64,000 nt of DNA from an uncultured Schlesneria sp. (GTDB lineage Bacteria > Planctomycetota > Planctomycetia > Planctomycetales > Planctomycetaceae): positions 1 to 64,000 of the forward strand of contig CAIOKO010000065.1 in the NCBI GenBank assembly GCA_903858935.1. The letters are read 5' to 3'. Shown here piece by piece: positions 35,686-44,021 of the stretch. Under the pieces are notes generated by a model. That model saw only the letters and a program-made list of their open reading frames with translations. It did not search any database and was not told the DNA's origin. Each line of letters opens with the position of its first letter. The stretch's first letter is position 1. The translations under genes and the position numbers were made by a program.

Positions 35686-37020
35686 TTATTCGTCGCCGGT
35701 TGCATGTTCCAGTTTTCCCTTGGGGGGATGGAAGAAGAGCAGCAGCAGGACTGCTGCGAGAAGGCCGGCACCTGCGGGGTACAGTAACAAAGTCCGATAA
35801 TCGACAACTTTGTCTGTCGTATAGACCTTTTCGATGGCGGGCCAGAGGTAACGGGCGGCGATCGGACCCAGCCCCAGGATCAGGAAGTTAAACAACCCCT
35901 GGGCACTGGTTCGCGCGTCTTTGGGGAAGACTTCGTCGACGAGGATGTAGAGCGTGGCGAAGAAGAATGCGTAACAGATCCCGTGCAGGATATTGACCGC
36001 CACGGCACAGTAAGGGTTCGGGACGAATGCCCAGACGCCGAAGCGAACAGTGTGGCCAAGGATCCCCAGAATCATGGTCCAGCGCCAGCCGAGGTTCTTC
36101 AGCACCAGTCCGAGGAAGGCCATGGTGCCGATTTCGGCGAGTTGACCGACACTCATTGCCGGTTGAATCCAGTTGGAAGGGACACCGACCTTTTCGAGGT
36201 AGGTAAATGCGAAGTAGAAAAAGCCGTCGTGGACGGTGGCATCGATGAATGTGACGAAAAACAGCACCAGCAGAAACGGGTGTTTTAATAACCGCATCGC
36301 TTCCAGCCAGGCCAGAGAATGCTTTTCGCTTGTCGCTGGCTTCGGTGGAGTGTGTGGCAATGTCAGGCTGAAGGCGGCCAGCAGGATCGATGCAATCCCG
36401 GCGGTGATGAATGCCCAGCTTTTTCCTTGATTCAATGCCGTTCCAGAAAGCGACGTACCTAACGCCGCGCCCAACCACTTCACGAAATCAACGCTTCCAA
36501 ATGCCGGGATCTTGGCCCAGTCAGCCAGGATAAAAATGAACGGCCAGCTCGCAGCGATCCAACCAATCGTTCCCCACAAGCGAACGGGACCGAAGTCTTT
36601 TTGTGGGTCTTTAATATTTGCGAATGCGATGGCATTCGTCACGGAAATCGTCGGAACGAAGAAAAAGCAATGGACGGCCATGCAGGCGAAGTAGATCCAG
36701 TAATTTCCTGAGGCGTCACCGTTACCTTGAAAGGTCTTCCATGCGAGAGCTCCGAAACCGAGCATTGCCAGTCCGCCGATGAAATGGCTGAGAGCGAGGA
36801 ATTTCTCGGCCGAGAAATTTCGATCCACAAACTGGTTTCCGAAAAACATGGCAATGATCGCCGAAACGGGGAAGGCAATATTCAGTCCGAACCGTTGCCA
36901 TTCGTTAAATCCCAGTGCTCCTTCGCCAAAGAAACCAAAACTCGATGGCAGCCATGCTCCCCAGATGAAAAATTCGAGAAACATCATGACACAGAGTTTT
37001 ATGAACACGGACCGCTGCAT
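35686..37020 (-). CDS. nucleoside:H+ symporter family (NupG/XapB-like) MFS permease
   Basis: About 444 residues with twelve predicted transmembrane segments. The first begins SVFIKLCVMMFLEFFIWGAW, the characteristic opening of the nucleoside:proton symporter family in the major facilitator superfamily. It should import nucleosides across the cytoplasmic membrane, with specificity not determined. ATG 37020 is chosen because AAGGAAG lies five bases upstream; upstream in-frame codons add a polar stretch that would precede the first helix. It is convergent with the Bax-inhibitor gene with no gap. Confidence 0.85.
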   Translation of the reverse strand: MQRSVFIKLCVMMFLEFFIWGAWLPSSFGFFGEGALGFNEWQRFGLNIAFPVSAIIAMFFGNQFVDRNFSAEKFLALSHFIGGLAMLGFGALAWKTFQGNGDASGNYWIYFACMAVHCFFFVPTISVTNAIAFANIKDPQKDFGPVRLWGTIGWIAASWPFIFILADWAKIPAFGSVDFVKWLGAALGTSLSGTALNQGKSWAFITAGIASILLAAFSLTLPHTPPKPATSEKHSLAWLEAMRLLKHPFLLVLFFVTFIDATVHDGFFYFAFTYLEKVGVPSNWIQPAMSVGQLAEIGTMAFLGLVLKNLGWRWTMILGILGHTVRFGVWAFVPNPYCAVAVNILHGICYAFFFATLYILVDEVFPKDARTSAQGLFNFLILGLGPIAARYLWPAIEKVYTTDKVVDYRTLLLYPAGAGLLAAVLLLLFFHPPKGKLEHATGDE

Positions 37021-37295
37021 CGGGACTTCCTTCATGGGATTGTGAATCTGGCGTCGTTGAGCTTGGAAGATGATGCCGTGGACAGCGAGGAAGGGCAAGT
37101 AATCCGCCGAATTCGGTGGTTTTGTTGGTTGGAAGCGCGTGATTTGTTTCGTGCCGATTGGACGCGCACGTAAGATTTCGACGGCTGGAAGCCGACGTTA
37201 CGAAGGCATCAGGCTCGCGGGATTGGCCAACGATCACTTGCATTGGTACGCTGGCGGAATTGAATCTTACTTATCGGGTATTGGGAAACGCATTC

Positions 37296-38450
37296 ATGTC
37301 GGAAAACCAGTTCAATCAACTTCAGGACAAGCATCGAGCGGGAGGTGCTTCCGCCGTATTCGAGCAGCTGGCCGCTTCGCTTCGAGAACAGCGTGAATAC
37401 CACAAGTTGTTCGACGCCTTGTGTTTAAAGAAGAAGCACGAACTTGGTGCCCCTTTGAACCGACCGACATCATTCGACGATGTTCCAGCAGCGAAGCGCG
37501 ACGAGTTTGAAGCGGCCTATGTGTCTGCAGCCCGCGACGTCGGACAACTTTTGCTGGCTGATAAGAAATTGAGCCAATCATTTGTCTATTTTCACGCTCT
37601 TCGAGAAACTCAGCCGCTTCGCGACGCGATCGAAGCAGTCCCTTTGCCGCGCGAGTCGAACGAAGAGTCTGAAGAATTGATCGATCTTGCGTTTTACAAG
37701 CTGATCCATCCCGTCAAAGGGATGCAGATCATGCTTAAGACGCACGGCACCTGCAGTACGATCACCGCTCTTGATCAGGGGTTCATGAACCTCAGTCCCG
37801 AACAACGTTCCGCCTGTGCCGCCCTCCTGGTCAGAACTCTGCACGGCGATTTGTTGCAGTCTGTTCAACGTGAAGTGAAGCAGCGAATGCCGTTTGCCGA
37901 TCCGGCCAAGACCCTTCGTGAACTGACAGCAGGTCGAGACTGGTTATTCGCCGAAAATAATTACCACATCGACGTATCGCATCTGCACTCGACGGTTCGT
38001 TTTGCACGTTCGTTGACCCCCGGTCAGCCGGAATTGGCTCTGGCCCGCGATCTAGCTGAATACGGGACACAGCTTTCGGTTCAATTCCAATATCCGGGCG
38101 AGCCACCGTTTACGGAGTTTTATCCGGCTCATATTCAGTTCTATCGGTACCTTTCCGACGATAATCGAGCAGAAGCAATCGGGTATTTCCAGCATTTGCT
38201 CGACAATGAACCGGATGCGCAAAGCCAGGCAATGATCGCTTATGTCATGGTGGATTTGCTTGCCCGAACCAATCAACTCGATGCCGCGTTACCGATTGCC
38301 GAGAAGTACCTTGTGAACGCGGATCAGGACTTCGCCGCGGCTTTTGCGGAACTTTGCCAGAAGGCGGGGCGGTTTGACGTGCTGATGCGGAGTGCCGAAG
38401 AGCGAAGCGATCTGGTGACGTATGCCGCGGCTCTCGTGCAGAAATCGTAG
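37296..38450 (+). CDS. hypothetical protein, possibly TPR/alpha-solenoid-like
   Basis: A 384-residue, predominantly helical protein with no signal peptide or membrane segment. The C-terminal third (AIGYFQHLLDNEPDAQSQAM ... AALPIAEKYLVNADQDFAAA) has the spacing of tetratricopeptide-like helices. The N-terminal part contains VFEQLAASLREQREYHKLFD. No catalytic motif was seen. ATG 37296 is the likely start, since upstream codons do not fit the rest and GGGAA lies shortly before. It is followed by a stable hairpin. Confidence 0.7.
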   Translation: MSENQFNQLQDKHRAGGASAVFEQLAASLREQREYHKLFDALCLKKKHELGAPLNRPTSFDDVPAAKRDEFEAAYVSAARDVGQLLLADKKLSQSFVYFHALRETQPLRDAIEAVPLPRESNEESEELIDLAFYKLIHPVKGMQIMLKTHGTCSTITALDQGFMNLSPEQRSACAALLVRTLHGDLLQSVQREVKQRMPFADPAKTLRELTAGRDWLFAENNYHIDVSHLHSTVRFARSLTPGQPELALARDLAEYGTQLSVQFQYPGEPPFTEFYPAHIQFYRYLSDDNRAEAIGYFQHLLDNEPDAQSQAMIAYVMVDLLARTNQLDAALPIAEKYLVNADQDFAAAFAELCQKAGRFDVLMRSAEERSDLVTYAAALVQKS

Positions 38451-38928
38451 CTGGAGCGTCGGCTTGCAGCCGACGAGAACAGATGCCTGGTGCGGTTTGA
38501 GATTTGCCTGCAACAGGTGAGGGTTGGACGAGTGTGTAAAACTCTGCCGTCGGCTGGAAGAAAGCGCTACGGAAACGGAACACCTCCTGTTGACACTTGG
38601 TATTTTCGTTGATTTCGTCCTAATCGGTATAACCGTACCTTACACGGCATCGTTTATGCTAGTTGTTCCGGGAGACTCGTTCGTTTTGCAGACTGAGGCA
38701 CGGACTGCCGAACAAGTGAAAGATAATCTAGTGTCAGCATGTTTTGGATCTGCGTTCCACACGTGACCGAAGTCGTTCCGTCTTGTTGATCTGTTGAGTT
38801 TCTAGTTGACTTTGATTTTTCTGGACCCGTAAGATTCTGTATTCGTTAAAGTCGCGATGATTTCAGAGATCCTTCTCTGGGCCTGTTTTATTCCGCGTTG
38901 AAGTCTCGGTTTTGGCAGAAAGCCCTGC
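38451..38928. promoter_or_regulatory. spacer with hairpin and promoter-like pair before the coiled-coil cluster
   Basis: CGTCGGCT (38457-38464) pairs with AGCCGACG (38468-38475), a hairpin seven bases after the preceding stop that may end transcription although no T-run follows. Further on, TTGACT (38806-38811) and TAAGAT (38830-38835), 18 bases apart, make a plausible promoter for the gene starting at 38929. No gene was recognised between them. Confidence 0.4.
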
Positions 38929-39603
38929 ATGAATAGTATTGGCAAAATTCTGGTGGTTTTCGTCACCGCGAGCAGCATGGGCTTTCTCGCGTTCATTGTG
39001 GCGTTGCGCAGCGGGGGTCCGGACTGGCAGGGCGAGATGCGGTCGCCGGAACTTCAGAAAGAATTTGTTTTTACGACCGATCCGGGTGAAAAAGTGATGT
39101 ACTCGGCGAAGCATCGGCGAACGGAGACCGAGGTTTCCCCGAAAACGCCGATCCTGGCGGAAGTCATTTTGAAATCGCGAAAACGCCTCGAAGACGACGC
39201 GAACAAGAAGATGCAAGAGCTGAATCCACAGGTCCAGCCGCTCACGGACAGATTGGCTCTAATTAAAAAACTGATCCCCGAAGACGACGCGGGAGTGCAA
39301 TTCAGAATTAAAAAATATGAAGAACAAATCGAGAAGCTGGTCGCACAATTGAAGCAAGTGGGCGACGAGTTTTCGGCAAAAACGCTGGAAACACAAGACG
39401 TAATGCGACTGGCCCAGGATCGACGCGAAGAGGGCTATCGGTTATCGAACCAGCTTGAACTGCTGAGGAACGACAAATTTGCTGCCCTCCAGCAGCAGAA
39501 AGTTCTGGAGTTCGAGTTGATCCGATTGGAAGAAAACCGTCAACGTCTTCAGCGTCGACAAAAGCAACTGAAACAACAACTTGGCGATGGCTATTTAGAT
39601 TAG
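38929..39603 (+). CDS. membrane-anchored coiled-coil protein, cluster gene 1
   Basis: A 224-residue protein. One N-terminal membrane segment (about 5-26, in MNSIGKILVVFVTASSMGFL) is followed by a mostly charged region with long heptad-like helices from about 80 to 220 (VILKSRKRLEDDANKKMQEL, then RLALIKKLI, and later LEENRQRLQRRQKQLKQQL). The first 11 residues resemble those of the next protein (MTTVGKILVVL), so the two are related or share an anchor module. The function is unknown. It is the first of four closely spaced genes with membrane anchors. Confidence 0.78.
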   Translation: MNSIGKILVVFVTASSMGFLAFIVALRSGGPDWQGEMRSPELQKEFVFTTDPGEKVMYSAKHRRTETEVSPKTPILAEVILKSRKRLEDDANKKMQELNPQVQPLTDRLALIKKLIPEDDAGVQFRIKKYEEQIEKLVAQLKQVGDEFSAKTLETQDVMRLAQDRREEGYRLSNQLELLRNDKFAALQQQKVLEFELIRLEENRQRLQRRQKQLKQQLGDGYLD

Positions 39604-39663
39604 TTGATCATCAACAGATTAAAAATCGGCATTTCGGTTATCTAATACGGATGGGGCGGAACA

Positions 39664-40512
39664 ATGACCACAGTCGGTAAGATTCTTGTCGTACTACACC
39701 TGGTTCTGAGCATTATGTTTATGGCGTTTGCCGGCGCTGTATTCACGGCTCAAAACAATTGGCGCGCTGCCGAGAAAAAGGCAGCAACTGCCCTCGCGGC
39801 ATCCGGTACCAAAATTCGAGACATGCAGGCTGAGTTCGATAAAGAACGAGCCGATGCCGCTGATAAAATCAACAAATTGAATGACAATGTGACGAAGCTG
39901 ACAGGCGAGAAGACCGCCCTGACAACGCAGGTCGCAAATCTTGATCTCGATAACAAGCAATTGCGAAAAGACGTCGATCAGCAGCGGGATTTGGCGGATT
40001 TGAAAAGCACGGAAGCAACTGAACGCAAAAAAGAAGCCGATCTGCAACGGGGCAAAAATGGCGAATTGTTCCTCTCCCGGGAAGAACTCGTCAAGAACCT
40101 GAATGATACGGAAGATAAACGGTTTGCGCTCGACATACAGCTTGCACAAGTTTCCGAAAAGTACGACCAGCTATTGAATGACTTTAAGACAATGAAGTCG
40201 TTTCTGGCGTCAAAAAATCTGACGACCGATCCAAAGCAGATGATCGTTCAGACGGCACCTCCTCCACCGGTTGAGGGAATTGTCACAGAAGTCCGTAAGG
40301 CGGAAAAAAGTTCACGCGAGCTGATTGAGATTTCAATCGGGTCAGATGACGGGCTTGTCGTCGGCCACAAGCTGACGCTGTTCCGAGGCGACAAATACGT
40401 CGCTGAAATTCGTCTGACGCTCGTGCAAGCCGATAAGTCTGTTGGTTACATCTACACGAAAGCCAAGAACGCAGTCGTCAACGTGGGCGATACGGCTTCG
40501 ACAAAACTGTGA
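39664..40512 (+). CDS. membrane-anchored coiled-coil protein with C-terminal beta domain, cluster gene 2
   Basis: A 282-residue protein. A membrane helix at about 5-28 shares its opening with the preceding protein. A long coiled coil runs from about 35 to 195 (NKLNDNVTKLTGEKTALTTQ and similar). A linker with PPPPVEGIV leads to a compact beta-rich domain (residues about 205-282: EISIGSDDGLVVGHKLTLFR, then AEIRLTLVQADKSVGYI). That pattern recurs in FlgT C-terminal-like small beta barrels. A GGGGCGGA box precedes ATG 39664. Its topology suggests a scaffold spanning between membrane and another surface (inference). Confidence 0.8.
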   Translation: MTTVGKILVVLHLVLSIMFMAFAGAVFTAQNNWRAAEKKAATALAASGTKIRDMQAEFDKERADAADKINKLNDNVTKLTGEKTALTTQVANLDLDNKQLRKDVDQQRDLADLKSTEATERKKEADLQRGKNGELFLSREELVKNLNDTEDKRFALDIQLAQVSEKYDQLLNDFKTMKSFLASKNLTTDPKQMIVQTAPPPPVEGIVTEVRKAEKSSRELIEISIGSDDGLVVGHKLTLFRGDKYVAEIRLTLVQADKSVGYIYTKAKNAVVNVGDTASTKL

Positions 40513-40563
40513 TGACGATGAAACAGCAAGTTTAGAATTCACTCCGATCCGCAAAGGTCGATT

Positions 40564-40704
40564 ATGGCTCCTCGTAACACTGATAATACTCCAGCACCCG
40601 ACGTCTATGTTGCGTTGCTGTCTGTCTCGCTCGCCGCACTGATCATGGGCGTTGTGATGCTCGTGCTGGAACTCAACAAATACGGTTGGAAAATGGCTCC
40701 TTGA
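40564..40704 (+). CDS. 46-residue membrane protein, cluster gene 3
   Basis: ATG 40564 opens a 46-codon frame (begins MAPRNTDNTPAPDVYVALLS) with one hydrophobic helix, about residues 13-35 (VYVALLSVSLAALIMGVVML), flanked by a polar N-terminus and a charged end (ELNKYGWKMAP). The frame fills the gap between the two larger genes and its stop overlaps the longest frame of the next gene. Size, single helix and position suggest a small subunit of a membrane assembly made by this cluster. Confidence 0.6.
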   Translation: MAPRNTDNTPAPDVYVALLSVSLAALIMGVVMLVLELNKYGWKMAP

Positions 40705-40730
40705 GGCAGCGCCTCGAAGGAAAAGTCGGT

Positions 40731-41546
40731 ATGTGGATGCTGGCGCAGGTTTCCGAGACTCCCATTCATCAAAATGATCCGACCGGTTCGGGGATTTTCT
40801 GGATCTTTGAAATCATCCTGTCGCTGTTATCTGCTCCCTATTTCCTCTTTTGGATCTGGATGCTGTTTCACTGTTATCGGACGGAACCCGATCGTCAGTT
40901 CTGGATCTGGATCCTGATCATCGCTCAGCCGATTGGTGCGTTCGCCTATTTTGTATTGCGATACTTGCCAACGAAGGAATTTCCCACTCCTCCATTTCTT
41001 CGAAAGTGGACTCGCCGACGGGAATTGACGCGGCTTGAAACTGCGGCCCAACAGATTGGCAATCCCCATCAATTTATTCAGTGGGGGAACGCATTACGCG
41101 AAGTCGGCCTGCTTGAGCAAGCCGACCAGGCTTACGTTCAGGCACTAAAAAAGGACTCGCAGAATATCCAGGCGCTTTGGGGGGCTGCTCAAGTGGCGGC
41201 CAGTCAGAAGCGTTATTCCGAGCTTTGCACTTTGACGCGTCAGGTTCTTGACGAAGATCCGCAGTACAAATTTGGAGACGTTTCACTGCTTCATGGTCGT
41301 GCGTTGAAGGAGATTGGAGAGGTCGATGCCGCTCGAAACCATCTTGAGCAGCACGTGAAGCGATGGCGGCACCCTGAAGCGTTGTTCCTGCTGGCTGAAA
41401 TGTACGCAGTTCAAGGCAAAAGGAAGGAGGCCCGCGACAATCTTCTCGCCCTGATCCAGGATATCAACGGTAGCCCGATCGGGATCGCTCGCAGGCACGG
41501 TCGATGGAAAAGCCGTGCGAAACAGCTTTTGCGGAAAATCGGTTGA
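40731..41546 (+). CDS. membrane protein with C-terminal TPR repeats, cluster gene 4
   Basis: About 271 residues. Two hydrophobic segments (about 24-46 and 57-77, with FWIWMLFHCYRTEPDRQFWIW between them) resemble a PLDc_N-type membrane hairpin. A Lys/Arg-rich cytoplasmic stretch follows, then about four TPR-like helix pairs (FIQWGNALREVGLLEQADQA, YVQALKKDSQNIQALWGAAQ and onwards). ATG 40731 is preferred because AAGGAAAAG lies just upstream; a TTG at 40686 in the same frame overlaps the small gene. It probably completes a four-gene transcription unit. Confidence 0.75.
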   Translation: MWMLAQVSETPIHQNDPTGSGIFWIFEIILSLLSAPYFLFWIWMLFHCYRTEPDRQFWIWILIIAQPIGAFAYFVLRYLPTKEFPTPPFLRKWTRRRELTRLETAAQQIGNPHQFIQWGNALREVGLLEQADQAYVQALKKDSQNIQALWGAAQVAASQKRYSELCTLTRQVLDEDPQYKFGDVSLLHGRALKEIGEVDAARNHLEQHVKRWRHPEALFLLAEMYAVQGKRKEARDNLLALIQDINGSPIGIARRHGRWKSRAKQLLRKIG

Positions 41547-41584
41547 GTGCCGGGTGTGACGTCAGTTTTCTGGGTTCATGTGCT

Positions 41585-41672
41585 ACAGCTTGACCGCCTT
41601 CAGTCAAGCTGTGTTTTTGGGCCGTCAGATGTCGAAGGCACTGCTTCTCGAAGGACTCCAAAGCAGCGGCAC
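41585..41672. repeat. dispersed hairpin element copy 3
   Basis: ACAGCTTGAC (41585-41594) is the exact reverse complement of GTCAAGCTGT (41603-41612), forming the left hairpin. The right core at 41641-41672 (CTGCTTCTCGAAGGACTCCA ... GCGGCAC) matches 10917-10948 and 33262-33293. Within it CTGCTT pairs with AAGCAG. It lies between convergent gene ends (41546 and 41742), like copy 1. Confidence 0.7.
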
Positions 41673-41741
41673 AAAAGCCAAAAGTTGGTGCCTGGCAGAG
41701 GTATCCCCGTGTTGTGAGGTTTCATCCAAGCCGCACGTTAA

Positions 41742-42860
41742 TCATTTGATCCGATGCTTTTCGATCACATCACGATCAACTTCAATTCCGAGTCCTGGTC
41801 CAGAATTACTGGTCGTTAACGGACCATCGATCAAAAGTGGATTTTTCGCGATCGACACCTCATGGTAGTCGGGGCCCAGCAAATCGCCTGGATAACGTTC
41901 GACCTGCATGTTCGGCGTCGCGATGATGAAGTGAGCCATTGCCGCCGTGCCAATGTCCCATTCCAGATTCGAGCCGATGGAACACGCGATTCCATGTTGC
42001 TCTGCTAACATCGCGATCTCGGTGGCTTTGCGAATGCCACCATTTTTGCCGGGATAAAGACTGATCGCATCACAACATTCGTGGCGGATCAGCTCTTGAG
42101 CATGCACCAGGTCGAAGCAGCTTTCATCGGCGAGAATCTTCGCGTTTGTTTCTTTTCGCACTCGTGCAAGTCCGGTGTAATCGCCGGGAGGAATGGGCTG
42201 CTCGACAATGTCCAGGTGGCATTCTTCCAATTCTAGTATCGATCGAATTGCGGTATCAACATCCCAACCTCCATTGGCATCGATTGTCAGGGCGATCTCA
42301 GGACCGATCACATCGCGAACGATGCGCACCCGCTCGATATCGCGAACGGGATCGATACCGACTTTCACTTTGATGGTTGTGAACCCTGCGGCGACCAGTT
42401 CAGTTGCCCGACGTCGAGCCCGTTCGGGTTCATACGCTCCCAATGAAAAGCGACTGCGGATCGTCAGGGGCCGACATGCGCCTCCCAAAAGTTCGAAGAC
42501 CGGCTTTCCGCTGGATTTACCTTGAATATCCCAGCATGCCATTTCGATCGCCGATTTGGCGAACCAGTTACCCACAGCGACGGCGTCCATGCGGCGATCG
42601 AGTTCCGCTAGATCGTCTGCGGCACATCCCATCACGGCGGGACCAAGCACGCCGTTGACCATCGCTTCTGCTCCGCGACAGGTTTCGCCGCTCCAGCGGG
42701 GGGTCACCGTGGCCTCGCCCCAGCCTTCGTATCCATCGTCGGTTTCGAGGTGAACCAGCAGAAAGTCGGAGACATCATGACTTCCGAGTGCCGAAATCAT
42801 GCGTCGCTCGGGTTTGAGGGAAATCCTTACGGGAATGCTTTCGACGCGGATGATTTTCAT
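41742..42860 (-). CDS. enolase-superfamily enzyme (mandelate racemase/muconate lactonising group)
   Basis: A 372-residue protein with the N-terminal capping domain (residues about 1-120; HDVSDFLLVHLETDDGYEGWGEA) and a barrel domain. The KxK pair lies in TTIKVKVGID, the first metal ligand Asp in TIDANGGWD, the second in DIVEQPI and the third in ILADESCFD. SIGSNLEWDIGTAAMAH near the end supplies the C-terminal part. This is the muconate cycloisomerase/dipeptide-epimerase subgroup, which includes acid-sugar dehydratases and N-succinylamino-acid racemases. The substrate is not determined. Confidence 0.87.
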   Translation of the reverse strand: MKIIRVESIPVRISLKPERRMISALGSHDVSDFLLVHLETDDGYEGWGEATVTPRWSGETCRGAEAMVNGVLGPAVMGCAADDLAELDRRMDAVAVGNWFAKSAIEMACWDIQGKSSGKPVFELLGGACRPLTIRSRFSLGAYEPERARRRATELVAAGFTTIKVKVGIDPVRDIERVRIVRDVIGPEIALTIDANGGWDVDTAIRSILELEECHLDIVEQPIPPGDYTGLARVRKETNAKILADESCFDLVHAQELIRHECCDAISLYPGKNGGIRKATEIAMLAEQHGIACSIGSNLEWDIGTAAMAHFIIATPNMQVERYPGDLLGPDYHEVSIAKNPLLIDGPLTTSNSGPGLGIEVDRDVIEKHRIK

Positions 42861-43021
42861 AATGGTTCACCAAATTTCAGAGGAAAGTCTCAATAAGTTT
42901 CTTGGGCGGAGTGAGAGTTTGACACAGACGTGCTACAGTCATCTCGCTCCAGGGGTGACGCTCGTCCGGCAATGTGTGCCGTATGGTATTCATCCAAAAC
43001 GTCAATCCGGGAAACGCAGAC

Positions 43022-43219
43022 ATGGCTGAAGGTAGTATCAAGAAGTTAATGGAAAAAGGATTTGGGTTCATCAACACAGGGGGTGGTAAGGATCTTTTCT
43101 TCCATTCCTCGGCTGTTCAGGGTGTCAGTTTCAACGACCTCCGCGAAGGCCAAAAGGTGACGTACACGGAAGGAATGGGCAAGCAAGGCCCGTGTGCTGA
43201 AAATGTCAAACCGGTCTAG
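43022..43219 (+). CDS. cold-shock domain protein
   Basis: A 65-residue single-domain OB-fold nucleic-acid-binding protein. The RNP1-like motif KGFGFI and RNP2-like DLFFHSS are intact, the two surfaces that stack on single-stranded RNA or DNA. ATG 43022 begins MAEGSIKKLMEKGFGF as expected; the longer frame adds residues with no counterpart in the family. It acts as an RNA chaperone or transcription antiterminator. An atypical feature is a Gly-Gly-Gly loop (NTGGGKD) where many have DDGG. Confidence 0.9.
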   Translation: MAEGSIKKLMEKGFGFINTGGGKDLFFHSSAVQGVSFNDLREGQKVTYTEGMGKQGPCAENVKPV

Positions 43220-43673
43220 TTTCGACATGGGTATCGAATCGCCGATGAGGTTTGCCTTTGGATTGGATCGACGTCTGATGGAAATGACGGTCCGTTTAAG
43301 CCAGGGTGCCTCGTCGGGGATCGTCCCGCTTTCTTAAGTCTCTCTTCTCTGAGACAGCCAGAACAATCGAAGTATCGAGAATCACGTTTTTTAACAGTGA
43401 CTCGATCCGATTTCGTAAGACTTACATTGCCATTTCGTTTTTATTGGCATGGGTTACACGAAACGTCCGGCGGAAGATGCCGAGGCAGGCCCTCCACGAG
43501 GATTCAAAGGCATATCTTGCCGAAGCAAGGGGCATAACGGCTTCGCTTGACATTCATTTCGTGATTGGCACGAGCGCTGCTTTGGATGGTGAATTATCAA
43601 AACGAGGGGATCGCTGATGCAAGGCACCCTCAACAAATTGTTCGCCTGAAACCCAAGCCGCGGAGATGAAGCC
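43220..43673. other. unrecognised spacer before csrA
   Basis: About 450 bases without a supportable gene. A 103-codon frame at 43306-43617 lacks a motif and a proper ribosome binding site. It may contain the csrA promoter or a small RNA, but no GGA-rich CsrA-binding array, which would mark a CsrB-like RNA, was seen. Confidence 0.3.
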
Positions 43674-43913
43674 ATGTTAGTACTGACCCGTAAAACAGAC
43701 GAAGTGATCAACATCGGAAACGACATTGTCATCCGAGTGATGAAGCTCAAAAAGGGAAGCGTTCGGATCGGGATTGAAGCCCCCGCTTCGGTTCGTGTGC
43801 TTCGCGGCGAGACCGTTAACCGATTGGTCGCCGAGGCTGTCGTCTCTCTGGAGACATTCGACGACGAGTGCTTTGAAGAATGCACGCTCGATTCGCTGCT
43901 GGTTCAGAACTGA
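43674..43913 (+). CDS. csrA: carbon storage regulator CsrA
   Basis: A 79-residue RNA-binding translational regulator. MLVLTRKTDEVINIGNDIVI and KGSVRIGIEAPASVRVLRGE carry the two RNA-contacting strands, with Leu4 and Arg6 at the start and the Arg in VLRGE equivalent to Arg44. CsrA dimers bind GGA-containing leader sequences to block or stabilise mRNA. After residue 50 there is an acidic C-terminal extension (LETFDDECFEECTLDSLLVQ) with two Cys, longer than the usual 60-70 residue form. No fliW gene is present nearby. Confidence 0.93.
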   Translation: MLVLTRKTDEVINIGNDIVIRVMKLKKGSVRIGIEAPASVRVLRGETVNRLVAEAVVSLETFDDECFEECTLDSLLVQN

Positions 43914-44021
43914 GACCCTTTGCGGAACTCGCCTGAAAGATCGGGCAAAAAGGTGCTGAAGCGAATTCTGGCACTTTGGCCCATGTCTTCGTCATGAAAA
44001 ATCAATCAAGGAAGGGATCTC

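Noticed and set aside
43306-43617. A 103-codon frame before csrA as a small gene or fliW-like partner
   Set aside because: No FliW motif, no ribosome binding site, and no similarity that I could recognise.
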